Assembly (NCBI RefSeq): GCF_030848475.1
Contig: NZ_JAVDDS010000009.1
Coordinates: forward strand, 1 to 64,000
Source of the DNA: Herbivorax alkaliphila
GTDB lineage: Bacteria; Bacillota; Clostridia; Acetivibrionales; Acetivibrionaceae
Length of the DNA: 64,000 nucleotides
Direction of reading: 5' to 3'
Shown here: one piece after another, positions 56,462-64,000 of the stretch
How positions within the stretch are numbered: position 1 is the first letter of the stretch
How the letters are laid out: each line of letters starts with the position of its first letter
Notes under the pieces: model-generated
The model's input: only the letters and a program-made list of their open reading frames with translations
Told to the model about the DNA's origin: nothing
Database searches by the model: none
Program-made: the position numbers and the translations under genes

Positions 56462-57691
56462 ATGGCAAAGAAAGTTATAGTAATAGGTGCTGGACCAGCA
56501 GGCATAATGGCCGCAGGAAAAGCTTCTGAAAAGGGTAATGATGTAATTCTTGTTGAAAAAAATAATGAAACAGGTAAAAAAATACTAATATCAGGCAAGG
56601 GCAGGTGCAATATAACAAATAACACTGATATAGAGGGACTTATTGAAAACACTCCTGGAAATGGGTGTTTTTTGTATTCAGCTTTCTATACATTTTCAAA
56701 CTCTGATTTGATAGATTTCTTTAATAAACATGGTCTTAAAACAAAAGTAGAAAGAGGGGGAAGAGTATTTCCTGTTTCAGATAAAGCAAAAGACGTTGTT
56801 GATACATTAAACGCTTTTTTAAAGGATAAAAAAGTGAATTTGTGGTTAAATTCTCCTGTTGAAAGAATATTAGTAGAGAATAAAAAGGTAAAAGGTGTGG
56901 TATTGAAAAGCGGCAGAAAGCTTATGGGGGATAAGGTTGTTTTAACAACTGGAGGTGCCTCTTATCCTGGAACCGGCTCAACGGGAGATGGTTATAAAAT
57001 GGCTGAAAAGTTAGGTCACACTATAAACAAATTAAAACCCTCCTTGGTACCTTTAATTACTAAAGAAACATGGGTTAAAGATTTGCAAGGACTGTCTTTA
57101 AAAAACATTTCAATATCACTTCTAAATAAGAATGGCAAAAAAATATATAGTGATTTTGGAGAAATGATTTTTACACATTTTGGAGTTTCAGGTCCTGTAA
57201 TACTGAGTTCAAGTAGACATATGCTAGATTATAACTATAGAAATGTTACACTGTTAATAGACTTAAAGCCAGGGCTGACTAAAGAGAAATTAAATGAAAG
57301 AATTCAAAGGGACTTTTTAAAGTTTTCCAAAAAGCAATTTAAAAATGCCTTAGATGATCTTCTACCACAAAAACTAATTCCTGTAATTATAAGTCTTTCA
57401 AATATAAACCCTTCAAAGACTGTAAATCAAATTACACGGGAAGAGAGAACATCTCTTGTAGAACTTTTAAAAAACTTTAGTTTAACAATTAATGGATCAA
57501 GACCACTAAAAGAAGCAATTGTAACCTCAGGCGGCGTATGCATAGACGAAATTAATCCATCTACAATGGAATCTAAACTAATAGAGGGACTTTTTTTTGC
57601 AGGAGAAATTATCGATTTAGATGCGTATACTGGAGGGTTTAATCTAACTATTGCCTTTTCAACAGGATATTTAGCAGGTATAAATTGTTGA
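56462..57691 (+). CDS. HI0933/BaiN-like FAD-dependent oxidoreductase
   Basis: A 409-residue flavoprotein. The dinucleotide site is at the N terminus (VIGAGPAGIMAAGKASEKG, with Glu in ILVEKN), then GKKILISGKGRCNITN, LTTGGASYPGTGSTGDGYKMA, TSGGVCIDEINPSTMESK and FFAGEIIDLDAYTGGFNLTI at the end. The family is often called YhiN or BaiN-type; its substrate is unsettled. GGAGAT precedes the ATG. It probably shares a transcript with the RpiR gene. RepA copy 4 begins at its stop codon. Confidence 0.88.
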   Translation: MAKKVIVIGAGPAGIMAAGKASEKGNDVILVEKNNETGKKILISGKGRCNITNNTDIEGLIENTPGNGCFLYSAFYTFSNSDLIDFFNKHGLKTKVERGGRVFPVSDKAKDVVDTLNAFLKDKKVNLWLNSPVERILVENKKVKGVVLKSGRKLMGDKVVLTTGGASYPGTGSTGDGYKMAEKLGHTINKLKPSLVPLITKETWVKDLQGLSLKNISISLLNKNGKKIYSDFGEMIFTHFGVSGPVILSSSRHMLDYNYRNVTLLIDLKPGLTKEKLNERIQRDFLKFSKKQFKNALDDLLPQKLIPVIISLSNINPSKTVNQITREERTSLVELLKNFSLTINGSRPLKEAIVTSGGVCIDEINPSTMESKLIEGLFFAGEIIDLDAYTGGFNLTIAFSTGYLAGINC

Positions 57692-57772
57692 AATGCCCTA
57701 TTCTCAAGGATAAATTTCCGATAACTTAACAGTTTCTGGGGTATGGGAATAGGATGTTATTTCTAGCCATTA
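57691..57772. repeat. RepA intergenic repeat, copy 4
   Basis: AAATGCCCTATTCTCAAGG ... GATAACTTAACAG ... GGATGTTATTTCTAGCCATT. It has the same orientation as copy 1 and starts at the end of the preceding gene. Confidence 0.66.
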
Positions 57773-57866
57773 CTTATTATATACTATGTGTATTTTTTTA
57801 AAAATTTGAGCATATTATTCTTATAGATTATAGTAATTATTCCCTCATAATATCGGAGTGAAAAAT

Positions 57867-58358
57867 ATGAAAATCATAGCATTTAGGTTAGGCAAAAAAA
57901 AGATGAAATATCGAAATAAAATTACAATAAATATTCTTGAAAAAGTTTTTTTCTTTATTTTTGTATGTGTATTCTTGAGTTTGATTTTTATTCAATCTGC
58001 AATGATGAATCCAAATATAAGGTCTGTTCTTGTAAATGAAAATGGTTTAGAGGGAAATCCTCTTCAACTAGAGGAGTATCTTTATAAAAAGGGCGAACTT
58101 TTCATTTCATTAAAAAGTGAAAAGACAAATGAAAAAGTTAAGGTATTATTAAATGGAGATGAAATAGCTACATTTACCGCAAACATCGTAAAGCTTTACG
58201 TAAAAGATGGAGATGTAGTAGAAATTGATTCTACTATGGCTGATAATGCTAAAGTGGAAATAATTTCTACAAGCAATAATATTGCAGATAACTACAAAGG
58301 CACTAAAATTAATTTAAATTCTGAAATAAAACAATTAACTAAAATAAGAATTGATTAA
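57867..58358 (+). CDS. Hypothetical protein with N-terminal membrane anchor
   Basis: A 163-residue protein. A basic start (RLGKKKMKYRNK), one membrane helix (~29-49, VFFFIFVCVFLSLIFIQSA) and an extracellular part of about 110 residues, predicted beta-rich (KVKVLLNGDEIATF, VKDGDVVEIDSTM). The ATG at 57867 has GGAG 8 nt upstream; GTG 57858 is in frame but overlaps that site. I do not recognise a named family. It ends 79 nt before hutP. Confidence 0.75.
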   Translation: MKIIAFRLGKKKMKYRNKITINILEKVFFFIFVCVFLSLIFIQSAMMNPNIRSVLVNENGLEGNPLQLEEYLYKKGELFISLKSEKTNEKVKVLLNGDEIATFTANIVKLYVKDGDVVEIDSTMADNAKVEIISTSNNIADNYKGTKINLNSEIKQLTKIRID

Positions 58359-58437
58359 ATTTTTTATTGTCTTAATGTCATTATTACAGTATAATATAAT
58401 AGTGTTTGATAACTTTATATATAATTTTGGAGAGATT

Positions 58438-58872
58438 ATGGACGAAAATATTTCGAAATTTACAAACTTCGGAAGTAAGGAAATTGCTTCTGCAGCTATT
58501 AAAATTGCTCTTACATCACAAAGACAGGAAGAAAAGCACTACCAGTCTGATTATCTTAAACTGGGTATTCAAACTGCTGCTGTAGATTATGGTGGTGAAT
58601 TCATAACATCGGTTATGAAAATAGTAGAAAGAGCAGTTGTAGCTTCAAAAAGAGAAAAGATTATTGTAGATAATCATGCAGAAGAGGGAGCAGTAGCAGG
58701 AGCTACAAGAGAGGCTCTGTCTCAGATAATGCCCAAAGCATTGGGCTTAAACGTCGGAGGCAAAATAGGTATTGCTCGCTGTAAAGATCATATTAGTGTA
58801 GCAATCTTTTTTGGTATTGGTTTGCTTCATTTAAATGAAGTTTCTATTGGATTAGGACACAGAGTTGTCTAA
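58438..58872 (+). CDS. hutP: HutP family RNA-binding regulator
   Basis: A 144-residue protein matching HutP, the histidine- and magnesium-dependent antiterminator. Diagnostic parts are VDNHAEEGAVAGATREALSQ and FFGIGLLHLNEVSIGLGHR. GGAGAG precedes the ATG at 58438; the frame extends upstream without a site. No histidine-use genes are nearby; the neighbours are aroH and cmk. In clostridia HutP may act on another target RNA, which is inference. Confidence 0.9.
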   Translation: MDENISKFTNFGSKEIASAAIKIALTSQRQEEKHYQSDYLKLGIQTAAVDYGGEFITSVMKIVERAVVASKREKIIVDNHAEEGAVAGATREALSQIMPKALGLNVGGKIGIARCKDHISVAIFFGIGLLHLNEVSIGLGHRVV

Positions 58873-58887
58873 AATGTACTTGTAGAA

Positions 58888-58911
58888 ATGGTAGAATGGT
58901 AGAATGGTAGA
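58888..58911 (+). repeat. Octamer tandem repeat upstream of aroH
   Basis: ATGGTAGA repeated three times, followed by ATGGGGG, which holds the aroH ribosome-binding site. A change in unit number would change leader length. Confidence 0.8.
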
Positions 58912-58927
58912 ATGGGGGAATTAAGTT

Positions 58928-59281
58928 ATGGTAAAGGCTATAAGAGGAGCTACTACTGTATCAAACAATGATAAGCATGAAATAATAAATGAAACACAAA
59001 AGCTTCTTGATGAAATAATTAAAGAAAATCATCTTTCTAAAGATGATATTATAAGTATTATTTTTACCGCTACAAAAGATTTGGATGCAGCTTTTCCAGC
59101 GGTAGCAGCACGTGAAATTGGCATGAATGATGTGGCACTTATGTGCATGAATGAAATTGATGTACCAGACAGCCTTAAAAAGTGTATACGGGTAATGTTT
59201 CATGTAAATACAGATACGGATAAAATCATTAGACATATATATCTTAATGATTCAAAGGTTTTAAGACCTGATTTAGAGTAG
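58928..59281 (+). CDS. aroH: Chorismate mutase, AroH type
   Basis: A 117-residue monofunctional chorismate mutase of the AroH fold, turning chorismate into prephenate for Phe/Tyr synthesis. Motifs: MVKAIRGATTVSNND start with active-site Arg, FTATKDLDAAFPAVAARE, and CIRVMFHVNTDTDK with the second Arg. The length is standard. GGGGG lies 10 nt before the ATG. No other aromatic pathway gene is in the window. Confidence 0.94.
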   Translation: MVKAIRGATTVSNNDKHEIINETQKLLDEIIKENHLSKDDIISIIFTATKDLDAAFPAVAAREIGMNDVALMCMNEIDVPDSLKKCIRVMFHVNTDTDKIIRHIYLNDSKVLRPDLE

Positions 59282-59327
59282 TAATAGCTAAAAAATAACA
59301 ATAAATACATGGTTTTGAGGGAGTATT

Positions 59328-60005
59328 ATGAATAACAGGAAAATTTCAATTGCAATTGACGGCCCTGCTGGTGCAGGAAAAAGTACAATCGCAAAGACTA
59401 TATCAAAAAAATTAAGTATTTTATACCTAGATACTGGAGCTATGTATAGAACAGTGGCATTAAAAGCAATCAATGAAAACATTGATACAGTTGATGAGGA
59501 CAAATTATCAAAACTTGTTAAAAATATTGATATTAAAATTATCTTTTCTGAAAATGAGCAAAAAATTTTTTTAGATGGCAAAGATGTCAATTCTCTTATA
59601 CGAACACCACAAGTCTCTATAGGGGCATCAAATGTTGCAACCATTTCTAATGTACGGATAAAAATGGTTGAACTGCAAAGAGAAATAGCATCAAAAAACA
59701 GTGTAGTAATGGATGGAAGAGATATCGGTACTTATGTGCTACCTAGTGCTGATGTTAAGGTTTTCTTAAATGCAGACATTAAAGAGAGAGCAAAGAGAAG
59801 ATACCAAGAGCAAATAGCTAAAGGTGTTAAAAATATGACTTTAGAAGAGGTTTTAAAAGATATTCAGTATAGAGATAAAAATGACAGCAACAGAAATTTT
59901 GCACCACTTACTAAAGCATCGGATGCTATAGAAATTGACACAACAAATATGTCAATAGACCAAGTAGTAAATACAATTTTGGGGTATGTGAAAAATTATG
60001 GGTAA
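59328..60005 (+). CDS. cmk: Cytidylate kinase
   Basis: A 225-residue kinase that phosphorylates CMP and dCMP with ATP. It has the P-loop GPAGAGKSTIAK (residues ~12-23), LDTGAMYRTVALKA, SVVMDGRDIGTYVLP and RAKRRYQEQ in the lid. GAGGGAG precedes the ATG. It overlaps plsC by 8 nt and begins the cmk-plsC-ispH/S1 cluster, a common clostridial gene order. Confidence 0.96.
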   Translation: MNNRKISIAIDGPAGAGKSTIAKTISKKLSILYLDTGAMYRTVALKAINENIDTVDEDKLSKLVKNIDIKIIFSENEQKIFLDGKDVNSLIRTPQVSIGASNVATISNVRIKMVELQREIASKNSVVMDGRDIGTYVLPSADVKVFLNADIKERAKRRYQEQIAKGVKNMTLEEVLKDIQYRDKNDSNRNFAPLTKASDAIEIDTTNMSIDQVVNTILGYVKNYG

Positions 60006-60582
60006 AAAAATATTAAAAATGATTCTTTTTATAATCTTTTCTATTTTTTACAGAGTACAAATTATTGGCAAGGAAAATATTCCCCAAAAGGGAGCTGTTC
60101 TTTTGTGCAGCAATCATGTTAGTGAGTTGGACATGTTCTTTATTGGTTATAGAATAAAACGATTAGTTCACTATATGGCAAAAGAAGAGCTTTTTAAAAA
60201 TCCCCTTTTAGGAGTTATTATAAAAAACCTAGGAGCTTTTCCTGTGAAAAGAGGAAAAGGTGATATTGGAGCTATAAAAACATCTTTAAAACTTCTATCA
60301 GAAGGGCATATTGTTGGTATTTTTCCTGAAGGTACAAGAAAGAAAAAAAACAATAAAGAGATAAAAGCTAAAGGTGGAGCAGCTCTTTTAGCTCAAAAGT
60401 CACAGTCACCTGTTTTGCCTGTTTTAGTTGACGGTAATTACAAGCTTTTTAGTAAAATTAAAATAATTTTTGGAAAACCATTTAGACTTGATTTAGATAA
60501 AAATAAGAAATATACTAATAGTGAGTTATCATTGGAAAGTGAAAAAATTATGAAAAAAATTAATTCTCTTTTGGAGGAATAG
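59998..60582 (+). CDS. plsC: 1-acyl-sn-glycerol-3-phosphate acyltransferase
   Basis: A 194-residue membrane-bound acyltransferase making phosphatidic acid. It has the catalytic CSNHVSELDMFFIG (NHxxxxD), the acceptor motif VGIFPEGTRKKKN, and PVLPVLVDGNYK. An N-terminal hydrophobic helix anchors it. Its ATG overlaps the end of cmk, which indicates translational coupling. Confidence 0.94.
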   Translation: MGKKILKMILFIIFSIFYRVQIIGKENIPQKGAVLLCSNHVSELDMFFIGYRIKRLVHYMAKEELFKNPLLGVIIKNLGAFPVKRGKGDIGAIKTSLKLLSEGHIVGIFPEGTRKKKNNKEIKAKGGAALLAQKSQSPVLPVLVDGNYKLFSKIKIIFGKPFRLDLDKNKKYTNSELSLESEKIMKKINSLLEE

Positions 60583-60584
60583 AA

Positions 60585-62648
60585 TTGGAAATTGTTGTAG
60601 CTAAGTCAGCAGGATTTTGTTTTGGAGTTAATAATGCTGTAAATATGGTTTATGAAATGCTTGAGACAAACGGAAAGCAAATATATACCTTTGGACCTAT
60701 CATTCATAATGACCAAGTGGTAAGTTATCTTAGTGAAAAGGGTGTAAAAACTGTTGAAGATATAAATGATATTAATGGAAAAGGTCATATTGTTATTAGA
60801 GCACATGGTGTTACACCAATTATATATAAGAAGATTAAAGATAAGGGGTTGATTTTGGAAGATGCTACATGTCCATATGTGAAAAAAATACACAATCTTG
60901 TAGAAGAAAAAAGTAACCAAGACTACAGGATAATCATTGTGGGTGATAGAAATCATCCCGAAGTAATTGGAATTAATGGGTGGTGTAACAACAGTGCCTA
61001 TATAGTTAATAGTGTTGACGATGCAAAACTACTAAAAAAAAGTGATAAAAAAATCTGTGTTGTAGCACAAACAACTATAACCAAAGAAAAATGGCATGAA
61101 ATAAATGAATGTTTAAAAGAACAATTTAAAAACATTTCAAAATTTGATACAATATGTAATGCCACAAGTAAAAGACAGAGCGAAGTGAAGGAAATATCTA
61201 AAATTGTAGATTTAATGATAATAGTTGGGGGTAAAAACAGTTCAAACACCCAAAAGCTTTTTGATATTTCTAAAAAACACTGTGCTATGACTTTTAAAGT
61301 ACAAACATCCGGTGATTTACCGCCGATAGATGTAGGAAAAATAAAAAAAATAGGAATTTCTGCCGGGGCTTCGACACCGGACTGGGTAATTGAGGAGGTT
61401 ATTAAAAAAATGAGTGAATTAAACAATCAGGAAACAGTGAAAAATGAAGAAAAACAAGATGACATTAATTTTGCCGATGCTTTTGAAGATTCTTTTGTAA
61501 GAATACAGCCAGGAGATATTATAACTGGAAAAGTAATTGGTTTTAATGCTAATGAAGTTTTTGTAGACTTAGGATACAAGTCTGATGGAATAATATCTCT
61601 TGACGAGTATACTGATGTGCCAGACTTCAAATTGGAAGATGACATAAAAGTAGGCGATGAAATTGAAGTGTTTGTTCAAAAGATTAATGATGGAGAGGGC
61701 AATGTGAAGCTTTCTAAAAAGCAGGTTGACGCAATTAAGTCTTGGGATGAAATAGAAAAGGCTTATGAGGATAAAACTCCAGTTAAAGCTGTTGTAGTTG
61801 AAGTTGTCAAAGGTGGAGTGGTTACAAGCTGCAATGGAGTGCGAATTTTTGTGCCTGGATCTCAACTAAGTGACAGATATGTAAAAGATTTAAGAGAATA
61901 TCTAAAAAGAACTCTTGAATTAAGGATTATTGACTTTAATCAAAAGAGACGCAAATTAGTTGGATCTGCAAGGGTACTTATTGAAGAAAAAAATAAAAAG
62001 GCCTCAAAAGAAGTGTGGGAAAATATCGAAGAGGGCAAAATTTATAGTGGAGTTGTTAAAAGTCTTACTAGCTTTGGCGCTTTTGTTGATATTGGAGGCG
62101 TAGATGGACTTGTCCATGTTTCTGAATTGTCATGGTCTAGAGTAAAACATCCTTCGGAAGTTCTCAAAGTAGGGGACACTGTGGAAGTATTTGTTTTAAG
62201 CTTTGATAAAGACAAGAAAAAAATATCTTTAGGATACAGAAAACAAGAAGATAATCCGTGGTTTAAAGTAGGTCAAATGTATAAAGAAGGTGTTATTGTT
62301 ACTGTAAAGGTTTTAAGAATGGCATCTTTTGGAGCATTTGTTGAAATTATAAAAGGCGTTGATGGGCTTGTTCATATCTCACAGATATCAAACAAGCATG
62401 TTGCAAAAGTTGAAGATGTTTTAAAGGTTGGAATGGAAGTTGATGCTAAGATAATTGAAATGGACATTGAAAACAAAAAAATAAGTCTTAGCATTAAAGA
62501 AGTAAATCCAATAGACCCTACTGACGATAAATTGCCTAAAGGTGAGAAAAAGGCTGATGAAGCTCAGGAAACAGAGCACAAAGAAGATATGGGCATTACA
62601 TTAGGTGATGTTGTAAAAACTGAAACAGATGATGAGCCTAAAGAGTGA
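60585..62648 (+). CDS. ispH: IspH (HMBPP reductase) - ribosomal S1-domain fusion
   Basis: A 687-residue fusion. Residues 1-283 are IspH, an Fe-S enzyme ending the MEP isoprenoid route, with its three cluster Cys in AGFCFGVNNAV (C12), EDATCPYVKKIH (~96) and DTICNATSKRQ (~192). Residues ~300-650 carry four S1 RNA-binding domains (GDIITGKVIGFNANEVFVDL; GVVKSLTSFGAFVDIGGVDG; GVIVTVKVLRMASFGAFVE), with an acidic tail. The start is TTG 60585 with GGAGG 7 nt upstream, 2 nt after plsC. This fusion is known in clostridia. Confidence 0.95.
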   Translation: MEIVVAKSAGFCFGVNNAVNMVYEMLETNGKQIYTFGPIIHNDQVVSYLSEKGVKTVEDINDINGKGHIVIRAHGVTPIIYKKIKDKGLILEDATCPYVKKIHNLVEEKSNQDYRIIIVGDRNHPEVIGINGWCNNSAYIVNSVDDAKLLKKSDKKICVVAQTTITKEKWHEINECLKEQFKNISKFDTICNATSKRQSEVKEISKIVDLMIIVGGKNSSNTQKLFDISKKHCAMTFKVQTSGDLPPIDVGKIKKIGISAGASTPDWVIEEVIKKMSELNNQETVKNEEKQDDINFADAFEDSFVRIQPGDIITGKVIGFNANEVFVDLGYKSDGIISLDEYTDVPDFKLEDDIKVGDEIEVFVQKINDGEGNVKLSKKQVDAIKSWDEIEKAYEDKTPVKAVVVEVVKGGVVTSCNGVRIFVPGSQLSDRYVKDLREYLKRTLELRIIDFNQKRRKLVGSARVLIEEKNKKASKEVWENIEEGKIYSGVVKSLTSFGAFVDIGGVDGLVHVSELSWSRVKHPSEVLKVGDTVEVFVLSFDKDKKKISLGYRKQEDNPWFKVGQMYKEGVIVTVKVLRMASFGAFVEIIKGVDGLVHISQISNKHVAKVEDVLKVGMEVDAKIIEMDIENKKISLSIKEVNPIDPTDDKLPKGEKKADEAQETEHKEDMGITLGDVVKTETDDEPKE

Positions 62649-62710
62649 GTGAACTCGTTTAGCTAAAGCTAAACATTGAGACTTTAGGTGGAGTCTTAGA
62701 ATAAGATAAA
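62648..62710. repeat. RepB intergenic repeat, copy 3 (short form)
   Basis: GTGAACTCGTTTAGCTAAAG, GCTAAACATTGAG, then directly GGTGGAGTCTTAGAATAAG. The two middle GTGGAG stems seen at 47328 and 55344 are deleted. Confidence 0.62.
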
Positions 62711-62727
62711 GCCTATGAATTTTACCT

Positions 62728-62761
62728 AAAAACCAGGAAGAATTAATTCTTCCTGGTTTTT
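62728..62761 (+). terminator. Terminator of the cmk-plsC-ispH operon
   Basis: A 15-bp perfect stem (62728-62742 with 62747-62761, core CCAGGAAGAA), 4-nt loop, ending in T5. Confidence 0.92.
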
Positions 62762-62914
62762 GAAGATTAATTTCGCAAATTTTAACACATACTATTTATT
62801 ATGCGTATTCACAAACTTGTGAATTTAATTTAACCTTTATTTTTTTGAAATAATATGTTAAAATATATTTATACCAATTAAGTCTTTATACTATTATCAC
62901 AAAAAGGAGAAAAT

Positions 62915-63337
62915 ATGGAGAGAACATTGGTTATCTTAAAACCCGATTCTGTGCGAAGAAAACTTATAGGAGAAATAATCTCACGATTTGAAAGAAAAAA
63001 TTTTACCATAACTCACATGAAAATGATGAAAATTAAAAAAGAAACTGCTAGATTACATTATGCTCATGTAGAAGGATCACCTATTTTTGAAGACATGATA
63101 AAATATATGACCTCTGGTTCTGTTATAACTATGATTGTTTCAGGAAACAAGGTTATATCAGCAATTCGTAATATGATTGGAAAAACCAGTTCTTTTGACT
63201 CTTTGCCTGGCACAATAAGAGGCGATTTTGGCTCTCATCGTTTTGAAAACTTAATGCATGCATCTGATTCTGTTGAAAGTGCTGAATTAGAAATAAAAAG
63301 GTTTTTCCCTGAACTTAGGGATTTGCTCAGTGATTAA
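62915..63337 (+). CDS. ndk: Nucleoside diphosphate kinase
   Basis: A 140-residue kinase moving the gamma phosphate between nucleotides. The start is ERTLVILKPDSVRRKLIGEI, and GTIRGDFG follows. The phosphorylated His is H115 in NLMHASDSVESAE, where Ala replaces the more common Gly. AAAGGAG precedes the ATG. The length is standard. It stands 24 nt ahead of cheR and may be co-transcribed with it. Confidence 0.95.
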   Translation: MERTLVILKPDSVRRKLIGEIISRFERKNFTITHMKMMKIKKETARLHYAHVEGSPIFEDMIKYMTSGSVITMIVSGNKVISAIRNMIGKTSSFDSLPGTIRGDFGSHRFENLMHASDSVESAELEIKRFFPELRDLLSD

Positions 63338-63360
63338 TTATTAGAATGGAGATGCCGCAC

Positions 63361-64000
63361 ATGACTATGAATTATGAGGGCTTTAAAGAAGAAATTTATA
63401 AAATAAGTGGTATTGATCTTAGTCTTTATAAAGAGAGACAAATGAAAAGAAGAATTAATGCTTTAATACAAAAAAAGAACTTTGACGGATATCAGTCGTA
63501 TATTGATGCACTCAAAGTTGATAGAGAACTTTATAATGAGTTTATAAACTACATGACTATAAATGTTTCAGAATTTTATAGAAATCCTGAGCAATGGAAT
63601 AAGTTAAGAGAAATTATTTTCCCCATGCTTTTAAAAAAAAATAGAAACCTAAATATTTGGAGTGCTGCCTGTTCTAGTGGTGATGAACCATATACTCTTG
63701 CAATGATATTAAATGAATTTGTGCCTCTTAAAAATATAAAAGTCATAGCAACTGATATAGATAAGGACATTCTTAAAAGAGCAAAAAAAGGCACCTATAC
63801 TGAAAAAAGCGTTGCAAACCTTCCTAAATCTTATTTAAAAAAGTACTTTACACACGATGGCAAAAATTTTCAAATAAATGACGAAATAAAACGATGCATT
63901 AATTTTAAGCATCATAATTTATTAGCTGATGAATATCCACCTAACTGTGATTTAATTGTTTGTAGAAATGTTTTGATTTATTTTACAGAAGAGGCTAAAA
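63361..64000 (+). CDS. cheR: CheR chemotaxis protein methyltransferase (cut by window end)
   Basis: 213 codons are visible and remain open to the window edge. The N-terminal helical domain (YEGFKEEIYKISGIDLSLYK, ERQMKRRINALI) precedes TINVSEFYRNPEQW and the SAM site LNIWSAACSSGDEPYTLAMI. Later come ATDIDKDILKRAKKGTY and CDLIVCRNVLIYF, all typical of CheR. It methylates chemoreceptor glutamates. The ATG at 63361 has TGGAGA upstream. The last part of the protein is outside the window. Confidence 0.93.
   Translation, partial: MTMNYEGFKEEIYKISGIDLSLYKERQMKRRINALIQKKNFDGYQSYIDALKVDRELYNEFINYMTINVSEFYRNPEQWNKLREIIFPMLLKKNRNLNIWSAACSSGDEPYTLAMILNEFVPLKNIKVIATDIDKDILKRAKKGTYTEKSVANLPKSYLKKYFTHDGKNFQINDEIKRCINFKHHNLLADEYPPNCDLIVCRNVLIYFTEEAK

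Noticed and set aside
1-64000. tRNA or rRNA genes
   Set aside because: No cloverleaf with GTTCGA-type T loop and CCA-proximal stem, and no rRNA-like conserved stretch, was found on reading; the GTTCGAA at 920 is part of an attC-like site.

Overview
The window looks like chromosomal DNA from an AT-rich, spore-forming, cellulolytic clostridium of the Acetivibrio / Hungateiclostridium type. The evidence is type I dockerin repeats on three secreted proteins, a GH9-CBM3 cellulase, the sporulation gene ytfJ, HutP, TTG/GTG starts with strong AGGAGG-like sites, and an IspH-S1 fusion. This is inferred from gene content; no marker gene settles the species. No tRNA or rRNA gene was seen.

Region 1 (1-7330) is an accessory array of small one- or two-gene cassettes, all on the + strand. 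They are separated by imperfect palindromes of about 85-170 nt with the layout of integron attC sites (R''-L''-centre-L'-R'). Several share a central AGATAnGAGCTATCT stem. Cassettes carry an AbrB/PIN pair, a DUF2691 protein, a retropepsin-like protein with a small partner, membrane proteins, a second PIN pair and a helical-repeat protein. Many are broken by one frameshift or stop. A group II intron whose protein is cut to 52 codons, and a second intron remnant (domains V-VI), each lie just 3' of an attC-like site. No integrase is visible; if one exists it should lie left of position 1. This is best read as a cassette array without a visible integrase (CALIN-like).

Region 2 (7466-17456) is core genome: a MurJ/SpoVB-type flippase, a DHH-CBS-tRNA nucleotidyltransferase fusion, a site-2 protease, trpS, scpA-scpB, a DUF2953 protein with ytfJ, rluB and a DUF1540 protein.

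Region 3 (17566-39070) is a large tandemly duplicated locus. One complete gene (17833-22212) encodes a secreted 1459-residue protein: signal peptide, dockerin, FN3, transglutaminase-like domain, Ig-like domain, peptidoglycan-binding domain and a HExxHxxGxxD metalloprotease. Downstream lie at least three 5'-truncated, mosaic copies without signal peptide or dockerin, smaller scraps, and five members of a paralogous small membrane-protein family. The layout resembles one expressed gene followed by silent donor copies. It decays into a region of Uma2 genes, a broken IS4-type transposase and a relic copy of the locus promoter.

Region 4 (39138-64000) is mostly core metabolism and regulation: speE-speB-mnmM, a PilZ protein, a three-gene biotin-dependent transcarboxylase-type operon, a zinc-ribbon/Yip1 protein, a GH9-CBM3-dockerin cellulase divergent from a dockerin-bearing alpha-2-macroglobulin that lacks the thioester motif, an RpiR regulator, a BaiN-like flavoprotein, HutP, aroH, a tight cmk-plsC-ispH/S1 operon, ndk and the start of cheR. 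Two short intergenic repeat families (called RepA and RepB here) are scattered through this region.
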